Assembly (NCBI GenBank): GCA_965228445.1
Contig: OZ245813.1
Location: 4,464,001-4,528,000 of the forward strand
Direction: 5' to 3'
Source: Thalassobaculum sp965228445
GTDB taxonomy: Bacteria > Pseudomonadota > Alphaproteobacteria > Thalassobaculales > Thalassobaculaceae
DNA: 64,000 bases
Positions 40,982 to 50,400 of this stretch are shown here, piece after piece. The translations under genes were made by a program, and so were the position numbers. The notes beneath the pieces are model-generated. The model ran no database searches, was not told the DNA's origin, and saw only the letters and a list, made by a program, of their open reading frames with translations. How positions within the stretch are numbered: the first letter of the stretch is position 1; the number at the start of each line of letters is the position of its first letter.

Positions 40982-41998
40982 TCAGTAGTTCGCGACGATG
41001 TTGTCGACGATCGGCGCGACACCGTCCTTGAGCGGATCGACGACCGGCAGGCCGGTCTCCTCGGCGGTCTTCTTCTTGAAGGCCTCGGCCTCGGCGGCCG
41101 ACACGTTGGAGGTGTTCAGCGACACGCCCATGAACTTCACGTCGGAGTTCACCATCTTGGCCATGTGCAGGATGGTCTCCATCGCCGTCGGGATCGCCGG
41201 GACCTCATAGTCCGGCAGGCCGCGCATGTGCGGACGGCCGATCTCGTGGCACATCACCAGGGCGTCGGACTGCGCACCGTGGATCAGGCCCAGGGTCACG
41301 CCGGAATAGGACACGTTGTACAGCGAGCCCTGGCCCTCGATCAGGTCCCAGTGATCCTCGCTGTTCTCCGGCGCCAGCCACTCGATGGAGCCGGAGATGA
41401 AGTCGGCGATCACCGCGTCGACCGACAGGCCCGAGCCGGCGATGAAGATGCCGGTCTGGCCGGTGGCGCGGAAGTCGGCGTTCATGCCGCGGGCGCGCAT
41501 CTCCTTCTCGATGGCGAGCGTGGTGAACATCTTGCCGACGGACACGTCGGTGCCGACGGTCAGCAGACGCTTGCCGGTGCGCGGCACGCCGCTGGCGACC
41601 GGATAGTCGCGGGTCGGGTGGCGCACGTCGAACAGCTTGCGGCCGTTCTTCTCGGCGGCTTCCTTCAGCGCCGGGATCGTGGTGATCCGGGTGTGCAGGC
41701 CCGAGGCGATGTCCATGCCGAGGTTCAGCGCCTTGACCAGCTCGACGATCCAGGTCTCCGGGATGAAGCCGCCGCGGTTGGCGACACCGAGGATGACGGT
41801 CTTCACGCCGGCGGCGGCCGCTTCCTCGATGGTCATGTCGGGCAGGCCGAGATCCGCCTTGCAGGCGGGGAAGCGGAACTGGCCCAGGCACCAGTCGGGA
41901 CGCCACACCTTCACGCCGTTCGCGGTCTTGGCGGCGAGCTGGTCCGGGGCGTCGCCCAGGAACAGCAGATACGGGTTCTGAATCTCGAAACGCGACAT
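40982..41998 (-). CDS. DUF1611 family protein (DgcN-like)
   Basis: A 338-residue DUF1611 protein: an N-terminal Rossmann-like part (AAGVKTVILGVANRGG) and a P-loop part VGTDVSVGKMFTTLAIEKEM with a GxxxxGK-like site, then GTGQTGIFIAG-type and GQGSLYNVSYSGVTLGLIHG segments. Some members (DgcN) are reported to act in D-glutamate catabolism together with DgcA, an enolase-superfamily enzyme; no dgcA is visible here. It lies 67 bp downstream of the TTT transporter genes on the same strand, suggesting that the transported compound is its substrate or precursor. Confidence 0.83.
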   Translation of the reverse strand: MSRFEIQNPYLLFLGDAPDQLAAKTANGVKVWRPDWCLGQFRFPACKADLGLPDMTIEEAAAAGVKTVILGVANRGGFIPETWIVELVKALNLGMDIASGLHTRITTIPALKEAAEKNGRKLFDVRHPTRDYPVASGVPRTGKRLLTVGTDVSVGKMFTTLAIEKEMRARGMNADFRATGQTGIFIAGSGLSVDAVIADFISGSIEWLAPENSEDHWDLIEGQGSLYNVSYSGVTLGLIHGAQSDALVMCHEIGRPHMRGLPDYEVPAIPTAMETILHMAKMVNSDVKFMGVSLNTSNVSAAEAEAFKKKTAEETGLPVVDPLKDGVAPIVDNIVANY

Positions 41999-42065
41999 GA
42001 CGCTCCCCAGGGGATTGCGGGTGGAAGCCGGGGCCGGGATGGAGACCGGCCGGCCGTTGGCAGGA

Positions 42066-43745
42066 TCAGACGGCGTCGTCGGAGTTCAGACTCCAGCCAC
42101 GACGCGCGCTTTGCACCAGAAGATAAACCGCACCCAGCACCAACGCCACTGCGATAAGTGTGCGCGGCCAGCCGTCCATCATGGCCATGGGCAGGGCGAG
42201 GCAAAGCATCAGGCCCGGGACGTAGCCAAGCGTCCAGACCGCCTTGTCCCGAGCCTTCTGGTACCACGGGAACAGGATCGAGAAGGCCGCCACCACCAGG
42301 AAGAACAGCGCCCAGGGCCGCATCACCATGTCCAGCAGGAACTGGTCGGTGGTGCCGGACAGCGAGATCGCCCGGCTGAGGTTGAGCTCGGCCACGTTGC
42401 CGAGCACCACGCCCAGAATCATCGGCGCCAGCGGGAAGCCGAGCAGCTTCATCGCATAGCCGATCAGGCCGAACACGAAGAGCGCCCAGATGTCCTCCTG
42501 GACGTTGTTCAGGGCGAACACGCCGATCGCGCAATAGGCCAGGATGACCGCGGCCAGCATGTACATCGGGATCCGCACTACCATCAGGAAGGCGCGCAGG
42601 CAGAACGCCTGCATGACGATCATGATGAAATGGGCCAGGAAGAACGCGATGAAGATCGCGTAGGCCAGGTCCGGGTTCTGGCTGATGAAGGTCGGGCTGG
42701 GCTGCACGTTGTGGATCAGCAGCGCGCCCAGCATGACGGCGGTGATCACGTCGCCCGGAATGCCGAGCGCCATCATGGTGATCAGCGCGCCGCCGGCGGT
42801 GGCGTTGTTGGAGGATTCCGGCGCGATGATGCCGGCCGGGATGCCGGTGCCGAACTCCTGCGGCTTCTTCGACGCCTTCTTGGCCTGGTCGTAGGCCAGG
42901 ATGTTGGAAATCGAGCCGCCGGCCGCCGGCAGGACGCCGGTGAACACGCCGATCGCGGAGGAGCGGATCAGGTTGACCCAGTGCTTCAGAATCGTGCGGA
43001 TGGCGGCCAGGTGCTCGACCCGGATGCCCTTCGCCTCCACGCCGGTCATCAGCGGCTCGCGCGCCTTGTCGCGATCCTGCACGTCGGAGAGAAGCTGGCT
43101 GAAGGCGAACAGGCCGATCAGCACCGGCAGGAAGTCGAAGCCGTTCTCCAGCATGTCGCTGCCGAAGGTGAAGCGGGCCACGCCGTTGACTTCGTCCTCG
43201 CCGATCGAGGCGACGAACAGGCCGAGCAGGCCGGCGATGATGCCCTTGATCAGGGTCTCGCCCGACAGGCTGGCGGTGATGGTCAGGGCGAACAGCACCA
43301 GGGCGAAATAGTCCCAGGGGCCGAATTCCAGGCCGATCTTGGCGAGGCTCGGCGCCAGGGTCACCAGCAGGACCGCGCTGAAGATGCCGCCGAAGAAGCT
43401 GGACCAGACCCCCAGCCCGAGCGCCAGGCCGGGCCGTCCCTTGCGGGCCATGGGGAAGCCGTCGAAGGTCGTGGCGATGGAGGAGGGCGTGCCCGGAATG
43501 CCGGTCAGCATGCCCGACATCAGGCCGCCGGACAGGCCGCCGACGAACACGCCGATCATGGTAGACAGGCCTTCCACCGGCGACATGCCGAAGGTGAAGG
43601 GTAGCGTGAGCACCACGGCCATGGCGATGGTGAAGCCGGGGATCGACCCGGCGATCAGCCCGGCCGTCGTGCCGAGGAACATCAGGCCCAGGTTCTTCCA
43701 GTGGAAGACCTCGGCGAAGGCGAAGAGAACGTTCTCGATGATCAT
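42066..43745 (-). CDS. tctA: Tripartite tricarboxylate transporter, large permease (TctA)
   Basis: A 559-residue TctA-type membrane protein with about 12 hydrophobic segments. Family signatures: GLIAGSIPGFTIAMAVVL at about 30-48, GIPGTPSSIATTFDGFPMARKG, and the duplicated second half with APESSNNATAGGALITMMALGIPG (quoted in part). Together with TctB and the periplasmic TctC it takes up carboxylates. It starts 16 bp after tctB. The final cytosolic tail is charged (SARRGWSLNSDDAV). Substrate not deducible. Confidence 0.93.
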   Translation of the reverse strand: MIIENVLFAFAEVFHWKNLGLMFLGTTAGLIAGSIPGFTIAMAVVLTLPFTFGMSPVEGLSTMIGVFVGGLSGGLMSGMLTGIPGTPSSIATTFDGFPMARKGRPGLALGLGVWSSFFGGIFSAVLLVTLAPSLAKIGLEFGPWDYFALVLFALTITASLSGETLIKGIIAGLLGLFVASIGEDEVNGVARFTFGSDMLENGFDFLPVLIGLFAFSQLLSDVQDRDKAREPLMTGVEAKGIRVEHLAAIRTILKHWVNLIRSSAIGVFTGVLPAAGGSISNILAYDQAKKASKKPQEFGTGIPAGIIAPESSNNATAGGALITMMALGIPGDVITAVMLGALLIHNVQPSPTFISQNPDLAYAIFIAFFLAHFIMIVMQAFCLRAFLMVVRIPMYMLAAVILAYCAIGVFALNNVQEDIWALFVFGLIGYAMKLLGFPLAPMILGVVLGNVAELNLSRAISLSGTTDQFLLDMVMRPWALFFLVVAAFSILFPWYQKARDKAVWTLGYVPGLMLCLALPMAMMDGWPRTLIAVALVLGAVYLLVQSARRGWSLNSDDAV

Positions 43746-43761
43746 GATCTCTGTCCCCCGC

Positions 43762-44247
43762 TCAGATCGGCAGGATCTCGCCCTGGGGCAGCATCACCCG
43801 CAGGCCGAACGTGAAAATCGTCCACATGGCGCCGACCGACACCACGGCGACGGCGGCGTGGATCGCGATCAGCCTGGGCGACGGACGCCCGAGCGCGCTG
43901 AGCGACAGGAAGACGAACAGGGTGCCGCCCAGCAGCATGCCGAGGGTCGGCAGCGTCAGCAGGAACAGCAGGAACAGCACGTAGATGATGCCGGCATTCC
44001 GGTAGCGCACATGCGCCGGCGCGGACGGGGCGTCCGTCTCGGCCGCGGTGCTGCGGTCCGGGCGCAGGATCGACTGCAGGAGAAGCAGGGCGGAGAAGAT
44101 GCCGAGCGCCACGATGATGATGCGCGGCCAAACCGAGCTCTGCATCGTGCCGTAGGTGGTGATCTCGATCTCGTAGGACGCCTGCCAGAGCAGGCCGCAA
44201 AACGCCAGAAGCAGAATGGCGACGATCGTGTCGCGGCTCACCGACAT
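43762..44247 (-). CDS. tctB: Tripartite tricarboxylate transporter, small permease (TctB)
   Basis: A 161-residue TctB with four hydrophobic segments (DTIVAILLLAFCGLLWQA, PRIIIVALGIFSALLLLQ, NAGIIYVLFLLFLLTLPTLG, AVVSVGAMWTIFTFGL). The frame is open to 44295, but the ATG at 44247 has a GGGGAGG ribosome site. It is separated from tctC by a rho-independent terminator, so it should be made at a lower level than the binding protein. Confidence 0.9.
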   Translation of the reverse strand: MSVSRDTIVAILLLAFCGLLWQASYEIEITTYGTMQSSVWPRIIIVALGIFSALLLLQSILRPDRSTAAETDAPSAPAHVRYRNAGIIYVLFLLFLLTLPTLGMLLGGTLFVFLSLSALGRPSPRLIAIHAAVAVVSVGAMWTIFTFGLRVMLPQGEILPI

Positions 44248-44293
44248 TGCGGAGCCTCCCCTGTTCAGTCTTGTTCGGTGTGGTGACTGTATC

Positions 44294-44330
44294 AAACGAA
44301 ACGGGCGCCGGCATTCCTGCCGACGCCCGT
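44294..44330 (-). terminator. Terminator or attenuator between tctC and tctB
   Basis: On the reverse strand ACGGGCGTCGGCA, a 4-nt loop and TGCCGGCGCCCGT form a stem of 12 pairs with one mismatch (44301-44330), followed by TTCGTTT. It lies after the tctC stop (44348) and before the tctB start (44247). Confidence 0.8.
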
Positions 44331-44347
44331 CGTGACCGTCCGAAAGA

Positions 44348-45328
44348 TCAGTCCTTGGCCTTGTAGATGCCGACGTCCTTGGCGATCTTGCCCCACTTGG
44401 TCTGGGTGTCGCCCCAGTACTTCGCGGACTCCGTCGGGTTCAGGAAGAACACGTCGGTGCCCATCGCGGTCATCGCCTCGTTCAGGGCCGGATCGTTGGC
44501 CGCGGCCTGGAACAGGCCGGCGTAGTGGTCGATCACCTCCTGGGAGGCGCCCTTCGGCAGCATGATGCCCCGGTCGACGCCGTAGATCAGGTCGTAGCCC
44601 TGCTCCTTGACGGTCTTGACGTCGGGGATCTCCGGGTTGCGCTTCTCGGTGGTGATGCCCAGCGCCTTCAGCTCACCGGAGGTGATGTACTGCTTGGCGG
44701 CCGCCAGGTTGATCTCGCCGGTGTCGATGTTCTTGGCGAGCAGGGCGGTCATCCGCTGACGGGTGCCGTCATAGGAGATGTGGTTGAACTTCACGCCGGC
44801 CGCGTCTTCCAGCAGCAGGTAGACGAACTGGCTGGTCGAGCCCAGCGTGCCGCCGGCATTGATCTTGCCCGGGTTCTCCTTGGCGTAGGCCACCATCTCG
44901 GAGATGTCGTTGTACGGCACGTCGACATGGGCGCCGAAGATCGACGGGGTCCGGGTCAGCACGGCGACCGGCTGGAACGCGTCCCAGGTGAAGTCGATGC
45001 GGCCGGTGAAGTAGCTGGTCAGCGCGCTCTGGTGGATGGCGAACAGCGTGCAGCCGTCCGGCTTCGCCTTCTCGGCTTCCTTGGCGCCCTTGTTGCCGCC
45101 CTGGCCGCCGATGTTGACGACCTGCAGCTCCGGCTCGGCGCCGTTCTTGTTCACGGTCTCGACGAACTGACGGAAGATGACGTCGGTCTCGCCGCCGGCA
45201 CCCCACGGAACGATCAGCTTGGCGGTCCGGCAGCCGAAATCGGCGGCCGCGGCCGGGCTGGTGCCGAACGCCGTACCGGCGACGACGACGGCGGCCGCAG
45301 CCGCGAGAAGGGTCGATTTAATCTTCAT
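44348..45328 (-). CDS. tctC: Tripartite tricarboxylate transporter substrate-binding protein (TctC)
   Basis: A 326-residue TctC-like binding protein with a signal peptide (MKIKSTLLAAAAAVVVAG, cleavage near PAAAADF). Mature start FGCRTAKLIVPWGAGGETDV, then NIGGQGGNKGAKEAEKAKPDGC and HQSALTSYFTGRIDF. Cys in FGCR and in PDGC probably form a disulfide; both are unusual for TctC and are shared with the paralogue at 45514-46527. A TTGACA -35 element lies about 140 bp upstream of the start codon. The AGGGGAA ribosome site supports the ATG at 45328. It carries the ligand to TctAB in the inner membrane. Confidence 0.9.
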   Translation of the reverse strand: MKIKSTLLAAAAAVVVAGTAFGTSPAAAADFGCRTAKLIVPWGAGGETDVIFRQFVETVNKNGAEPELQVVNIGGQGGNKGAKEAEKAKPDGCTLFAIHQSALTSYFTGRIDFTWDAFQPVAVLTRTPSIFGAHVDVPYNDISEMVAYAKENPGKINAGGTLGSTSQFVYLLLEDAAGVKFNHISYDGTRQRMTALLAKNIDTGEINLAAAKQYITSGELKALGITTEKRNPEIPDVKTVKEQGYDLIYGVDRGIMLPKGASQEVIDHYAGLFQAAANDPALNEAMTAMGTDVFFLNPTESAKYWGDTQTKWGKIAKDVGIYKAKD

Positions 45329-45443
45329 TGGTCGATTCCCCTGTTCGTCCTGTTGATTGGTTGGACATGAGCTCCGCGCCGTTCGTCCCCGTCCTCCGAC
45401 GCCTGGCCGGTGAACGGAAATTAACGGCGCGACCATGCCACCT

Positions 45444-45471
45444 TTCTTAAAGGGATCGGGCGGTGTGTCAA
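45444..45471 (-). promoter_or_regulatory. Candidate sigma-70 promoter of tctC
   Basis: On the reverse strand a perfect TTGACA (45466-45471) is followed after 16 bp by TAAGAA (45444-45449), a moderate -10 match. It would give a leader of roughly 110 nt before the tctC ATG at 45328. Confidence 0.45.
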
Positions 45472-45513
45472 TCAACCGTCCATACGCCCCGCCGCCCGGG
45501 CGGCGCCCGATGC

Positions 45514-46527
45514 CTACCGGTTGGAGCGCTCGTATCCGGCCTCTTCGGCGATGTCGCGCCACGAGGCCATCAGGTTCTCCCAGTAGATCGAGTACTGGGT
45601 CAGCGGACGGAAATCGATGCGCACGTCGTAGCCGTACAGCGTCTGCTGAAACGCCTGGTCGCCGAGCGCCTTCTCCAGATCGCCGGAGAGCCGGGCGGCC
45701 AGCTCGGCGGTGGCCGAGGGCGGCAGCAGAATGCCGAGATCGATGGCGTAGTCGAAGCCGATGCCCTGGTCGCGCAGCGTCTCCACGGCGGGCAGGATCG
45801 CGCTGGGATCGCGGTCGGTCACCGCGATCGGGCGCACCATCCGGGTCTCGGCCAGCCGCTTGGCCAGGGCGGTCGGCACGCTGGCCAGGTCGATATCGGC
45901 GGCCAGCAGCGCCGAGACCCGCTCCCGCGCGCCGTCGATCGAGTCGTAGTCGAGCTCGATCCCGGCCGCCTTGGCCATGGCACGCAGGGCGAATTCGGCG
46001 ACGGTGCCGGGGCCCACGCCGGCGGTCACCGTGCCGCCGCGGGCCGCCTCCGCCATCTCCCGCGCGTCGGAGAACGACGTGGAGACCGGGGCGACGAGCG
46101 CCATCGGCGTGCGGGTCAGCAGGGCGACATGGCGGAAGTCCTGCCAGGCGAAGGGCGCCCGCCAGGTGAGGAAGTTGGCCAGCAGCCCCTGATGGGCGGC
46201 CAGCATCATGCAGCCGTCGCCGGGCGCGTCGAGCACCGCCCTTCCGCCGTCGATTCCGTCGTCGCCGTCGATGTTGCGCACCTTCAGCGGCGGCTTCATC
46301 CCGGTCCGGTTGGCGGCGTCGGCCAGCGCCCGGGCGATCAGGTCGGTGCCGCTGCCCGCCCCCCCGGCGACGACCAGCGTCGCCTGGCGGCAGGTCGGTG
46401 CCGGCGGCGCCGTCTCCGTGGCGGTCTGGGCGAGGGCGGCGGGCGCGGCGGACAGGCCGAGCGCCAGCCCCAGGGCGGCGACGGTCGCACGGGCGCGACG
46501 GGCGGGCGTGGATCGACGGCTGGACAT
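45514..46527 (-). CDS. Second TctC-like periplasmic binding protein
   Basis: A 337-residue paralogue of the downstream tctC product. Signal peptide ATVAALGLALGLSAAPAALA; mature region has PTCRQATLVVAGGAGSGTD, GDGCMMLAAHQGLLANF and LLTRTPMALV, aligning with the CR, DGC and HQ positions of the first protein. The frame is open to 46869, but the ATG at 46527 gives the signal peptide. The gap to tctC contains a promoter candidate, so the two may be expressed separately. It is divergent from the aspartate dehydrogenase gene with a 52-bp spacer. No own permease genes. Confidence 0.82.
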   Translation of the reverse strand: MSSRRSTPARRARATVAALGLALGLSAAPAALAQTATETAPPAPTCRQATLVVAGGAGSGTDLIARALADAANRTGMKPPLKVRNIDGDDGIDGGRAVLDAPGDGCMMLAAHQGLLANFLTWRAPFAWQDFRHVALLTRTPMALVAPVSTSFSDAREMAEAARGGTVTAGVGPGTVAEFALRAMAKAAGIELDYDSIDGARERVSALLAADIDLASVPTALAKRLAETRMVRPIAVTDRDPSAILPAVETLRDQGIGFDYAIDLGILLPPSATAELAARLSGDLEKALGDQAFQQTLYGYDVRIDFRPLTQYSIYWENLMASWRDIAEEAGYERSNR

Positions 46528-46579
46528 GGGTGACACACCGGGGCTACGACAGCGACCAACCTTGGACCAGGAGGACGGC

Positions 46580-47410
46580 GTGTCAACATCGCCAGCAACG
46601 GGACCGCTTACGGTCGGCATCGGAGGATTTGGGGCGATCGGCCAGAAAGTGGCCGCGGCGCTCGACAGCGGCAGCATCGAGGGGCTGAAGCTCGTGGCGG
46701 TCTCCGCCCGCGACGCGGACAAGGCCCGGGCCAATATGGCCGGGTTCGAGACCGAGGTGCCGGTGGTGCCGCTGGGCGATCTGGCCGATCTGGCCGACGT
46801 GGTGGTGGAATGCGCACCGGCCTCGGTCTTCGCCGAGGTCGCGGGTCCGGCGGTCGAGCGCGGCCGCATCTTCCTGCCGATCAGCGTCGGCGCCCTGCTG
46901 CGTCACGACGATCTGGTCGACCGCGCCCGGCGTTCCGGCGCGCGGATCGTGGTGCCGACCGGCGCGCTGATCGGTCTCGACGCGGTCCGCGCGGCGGCGG
47001 AGGGCGAGATCTCCGAGGTCCGCCTGGTCACCCGAAAGCCCCCGGGCGGCCTCGCCGGCGCCCCCTATCTGGTGCAGAACAACATCTCGGTCGATGGCCT
47101 GAACGCCGCCAAGAAGGTGTTCGACGGCTCGGCCCGCGACGGCGCCGCCGGCTTCCCGGCCAACGTCAACGTGGCCGCCGCCCTGTCGCTGGCGGGTATC
47201 GGTGCGGACGAGACAAAGCTGGAGATCTGGGCCGACCCGCAGGTCACCCGCAACACCCACACCATCACGGTGGAGGCGGACAGCGCCCGGTTCACGATGA
47301 CCATCGAGAACGTGCCGACGGAAGAGAATCCGAAGACCGGCAAGATCACCGCGCTCAGCATCATCGCGACCCTGCGCCGCCTCGGCGCGCCGATGACCGC
47401 CGGAACCTGA
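46580..47410 (+). CDS. Aspartate dehydrogenase family protein (DUF108)
   Basis: A 276-residue L-aspartate dehydrogenase-like protein: GIGGFGAIGQKVAAAL (NAD(P) motif), VVVECAPASVFAE, PTGALIGLDAVRAA, RKPPGGLAGAPYLV and FPANVNVAAALSLAGIG, typical of NadX. It converts aspartate to iminoaspartate/oxaloacetate plus ammonia. GTG start at 46580 with AGGAGG at 46569-46574; the open frame from 46208 is antisense to the TctC paralogue. No nadA or nadC is adjacent, so a catabolic role linked to the divergent binding protein is plausible. A strong terminator follows. Confidence 0.86.
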   Translation: MSTSPATGPLTVGIGGFGAIGQKVAAALDSGSIEGLKLVAVSARDADKARANMAGFETEVPVVPLGDLADLADVVVECAPASVFAEVAGPAVERGRIFLPISVGALLRHDDLVDRARRSGARIVVPTGALIGLDAVRAAAEGEISEVRLVTRKPPGGLAGAPYLVQNNISVDGLNAAKKVFDGSARDGAAGFPANVNVAAALSLAGIGADETKLEIWADPQVTRNTHTITVEADSARFTMTIENVPTEENPKTGKITALSIIATLRRLGAPMTAGT

Positions 47411-47438
47411 CGGGCTTCGGCTTATACGACTGCCGCGA

Positions 47439-47470
47439 CGCGGGCCGGTCTTCCGGCCCGCGTTTCGTTT
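47439..47470. terminator. Rho-independent terminator after the aspartate dehydrogenase gene
   Basis: CGCGGGCCGG (47439-47448), TCTT, CCGGCCCGCG (47453-47462), then TTTCGTTT. A perfect 10-bp GC stem. It lies between convergent genes (47410 and 47477) and may also affect the reverse-strand AsmA transcript. Confidence 0.9.
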
Positions 47471-47476
47471 GAGCGG

Positions 47477-50400
47477 TTACTTCTTGAGCAGGTTCTGCAG
47501 CAGGCCCTTGGCAGCGTCCTCGAGCTGCTTCTTGGGATCCTGCTGCTGCGGCTGCGCTGCCCCGCTGTCGGGGGTGCCGCTGTCCGCGCCACCGGGGGCG
47601 GCGGGGGCGCTCTGGGCCGCGCCGGGGTTCAGCAGGTTGTCCAGCTTCTCGACCGTCCCGCTCTTGTCGAGCTGCTTCAGGGTGCGGGTCCCGATGGTCT
47701 GAACCACGTAGCGCTGCATCTCGTCGATATCGAGGATCTGGCGAGGGTTGTCGAACGGTCCGACCAGCCGCATGCCGACCGGCGGCGCGTTCGGATGATC
47801 GCTCAGCCGGGCCCGGGCGTTCACGTCCATCTGCCGCGGCGGCAGATCGACCACGGCGGTGGCCGAGCCCTTCGCCGCATCCGCGTCGAGCGCGATGTCG
47901 TTCGAGCGCAGGACGCCCTGCTGGACGGTGTAGCTGCCGGTCAACGCGGTGAAGGCGGTCTCGCCGCCGGACAGGGCGCGCTGGGTCAGATCGACGAAGT
48001 CGGTCGCTCCGTTCAGCTCCTTCAGCCGGTCGGAGAAGGCGCGCAGGTCGAAGCCCTTCACCGTACCGTCGCGCACCTGGAACGAGCCGGTGCCGTTCAG
48101 GTTAGAGATCAGCTCGTATTCCGAGCCGCCGGTCGCCGTCAGGTCGGTGTCGTAGGTCAGGATGCCGCTGACCATGTCGGTCTCGGCCGCCGTCGACGCC
48201 GCCTGGCGGACATCGGCGTTGCGGACCTTCACGGTCACCCCGGCCTCCGGCGTTGGCCGGTCGGCCAACCGTGCGGTCAGGTCGAAGGTGCCGCCGAACA
48301 TGCCGCCCGCCAGCTTGGAGACGTTCAGCACGCCGTCCTTGAGCACCGCGGCGAGTTCGGCGTGGTCGACCACATAGCTGCCGTACTCGATCGCCTCGAT
48401 GCCCATGGTCATGTCGGCATCCACGGCGGACAGGCCCGAGGTGTCGATCTTCTCCCGCGACCAGCCGCCGCCCACGGCCGAACCACCGGTCGGCGCCGCC
48501 GCCGGGGCGGCCCCCTGCGGCGTGGGCGTGCCCGGCGGCAGCCACGGGTCGACGGCGATCCGATTGGAGGTCAGAGCCAGGGTGATCTTCGGCCGCGGAC
48601 CGGTATTGGCGACGGCGCCGTTGCCGGTGATCCGGATCGAGCCGGCGGTGATCGCCGTCTCGCTCAGGGTCAGACCGTCGACCGGGCCTTTGAACAGGGT
48701 GGATGCCTCGAACGGGCCGAGATTGCCGCCGCGCGCCCGGTAGTCGGGGGAGGCGAGGCGGATCGCCTGGGTGGCGTTCGGATGGGTGACGACGATCTTC
48801 ATGTTGACGTCGGGCGTCGCCGCGAAGGGATCGACATTGCCGATCAGCTCGAGCCGGCCGCCGCCGGTATAGGCCGCGATCTGATTGGCGTAGCGGCCGT
48901 CGTCGCGGGTCTTCAGCTCGCCGTCCACCTCCAGCTTGCCGAGCGACCCGAAGCCGGATAGCGCGCCCGGTGACAGGGTGGAGACCAGCCGGTTGGCGTC
49001 CGGATGCTGGAGCTTGTAGGTGACGTTCACCGTCGGCGGCGAGGTCAGCGGCTGAGCGGTGCCCTTCAGGTCCAGGGTGCCGCCGGCCACGGTCAGCCGC
49101 GCGTCGAGGGCGACGTCGCTCATGTCGCCGGAAGCCTTGCCCTTCAGCGCGACGGTGCCGAGCTGTTTGGCCGGCACCGGACTGTCGGTGGAGAGCAGAC
49201 GGGCGAAGCGATCGGCATCCTTCACCGACACGTCGAAGCTCATGTCGACCGAGGGCTGGCGCGCGGCATCCTTCAGGACGCCGGAGATCGTGCCCGCCGC
49301 GCCGGCCATGTCCCCGACGCCGGCCTGGCGCAAGGTCAGGGTGCCGTTCTGCAGCAGGGCGTCGACCCGGGCGTCGGCCAGGGTGATGCCGCTCACGGTC
49401 GCCTCGCCGACCCGCAGGTCGATATTGGCGTCGAAACTGTCCAGCACCGCCAGGGCGTCCGCATTGCCGGACGCATTTCCGTTGGCCGGCTGGGCGGTGC
49501 CCGAGCCGTCGCCGGATGCGGGAGCCGCGCCGGCGCCCTGGGGCAGGTAGGCGTCGACGTTGATCCGGTCGACGTTCAGGCTGAGACCGAAGGCCGGGCG
49601 GTCGCGCAGCGCCAGGGTCAGGCCGCCCTGGGCCTTGGTGGCGTCGAGCTCCATGGTCCAGTCGGACACCTGGATCTCCTGGGCCGAGGCGCGGATCGCG
49701 GCACTCACCACCGCCTTGCGCAGCCGATCGGCCGGCACGGAGGCGAGATCGACCTCCAGCCAGTCCAGGGTGGCCCGCAGGTTGTCGGATGCGGCTTCGA
49801 GCCGGCCGACGAAGGTCGGGCCGCTCTCCAGCCCGCCGATCAGCGTCACGTCGGTGCCGCCGGGAAGCTGCGCGGTGGCCAGGCGGAGGTCGCCGACCCC
49901 GTCACGCAGGGAAGCGTCGACCTGCACGTTGCGGATGGCCGCCCCCTTGTACTGGACTGCGTCGACCTTGAGGTCGATCCGGGCGTCGATATCGCTCGGC
50001 AGGACGGCGGCATCGGCGGTCGCCTGACTGCCGGACGGCGCCGCCGGCGGCTGTGTCGCGCCGGTCTGGCTCTCGGCCGGCCGGGACTCTTCCGTCGTGC
50101 CCTCCTTCGGCAGCAGGGCGTCCAGATCCAGACGGTTGCCGGACAGGGAGGCGTCGATCGACAGCTTTGGCTCGAGGGCCGCGGTCACCGCGCCCTGGAA
50201 CCGGGACTCGCCCAGGGTGACGACCAGATTGCTCGCCGTCACGGTCTGCGGGGAGCCGTCGATGTCGGCGGTGAGGGAGGCGGCGTTCGCGGGCAGGCCC
50301 TCGGGGGCGGCGGCGCCGAACGCGGTCGCGATCTGGGCGGCTTCGGCCAGGTCGGGGGCCTTTGCCTCCAGCCGGCCCTTGAAGGCGGGGCCGGCATCCA

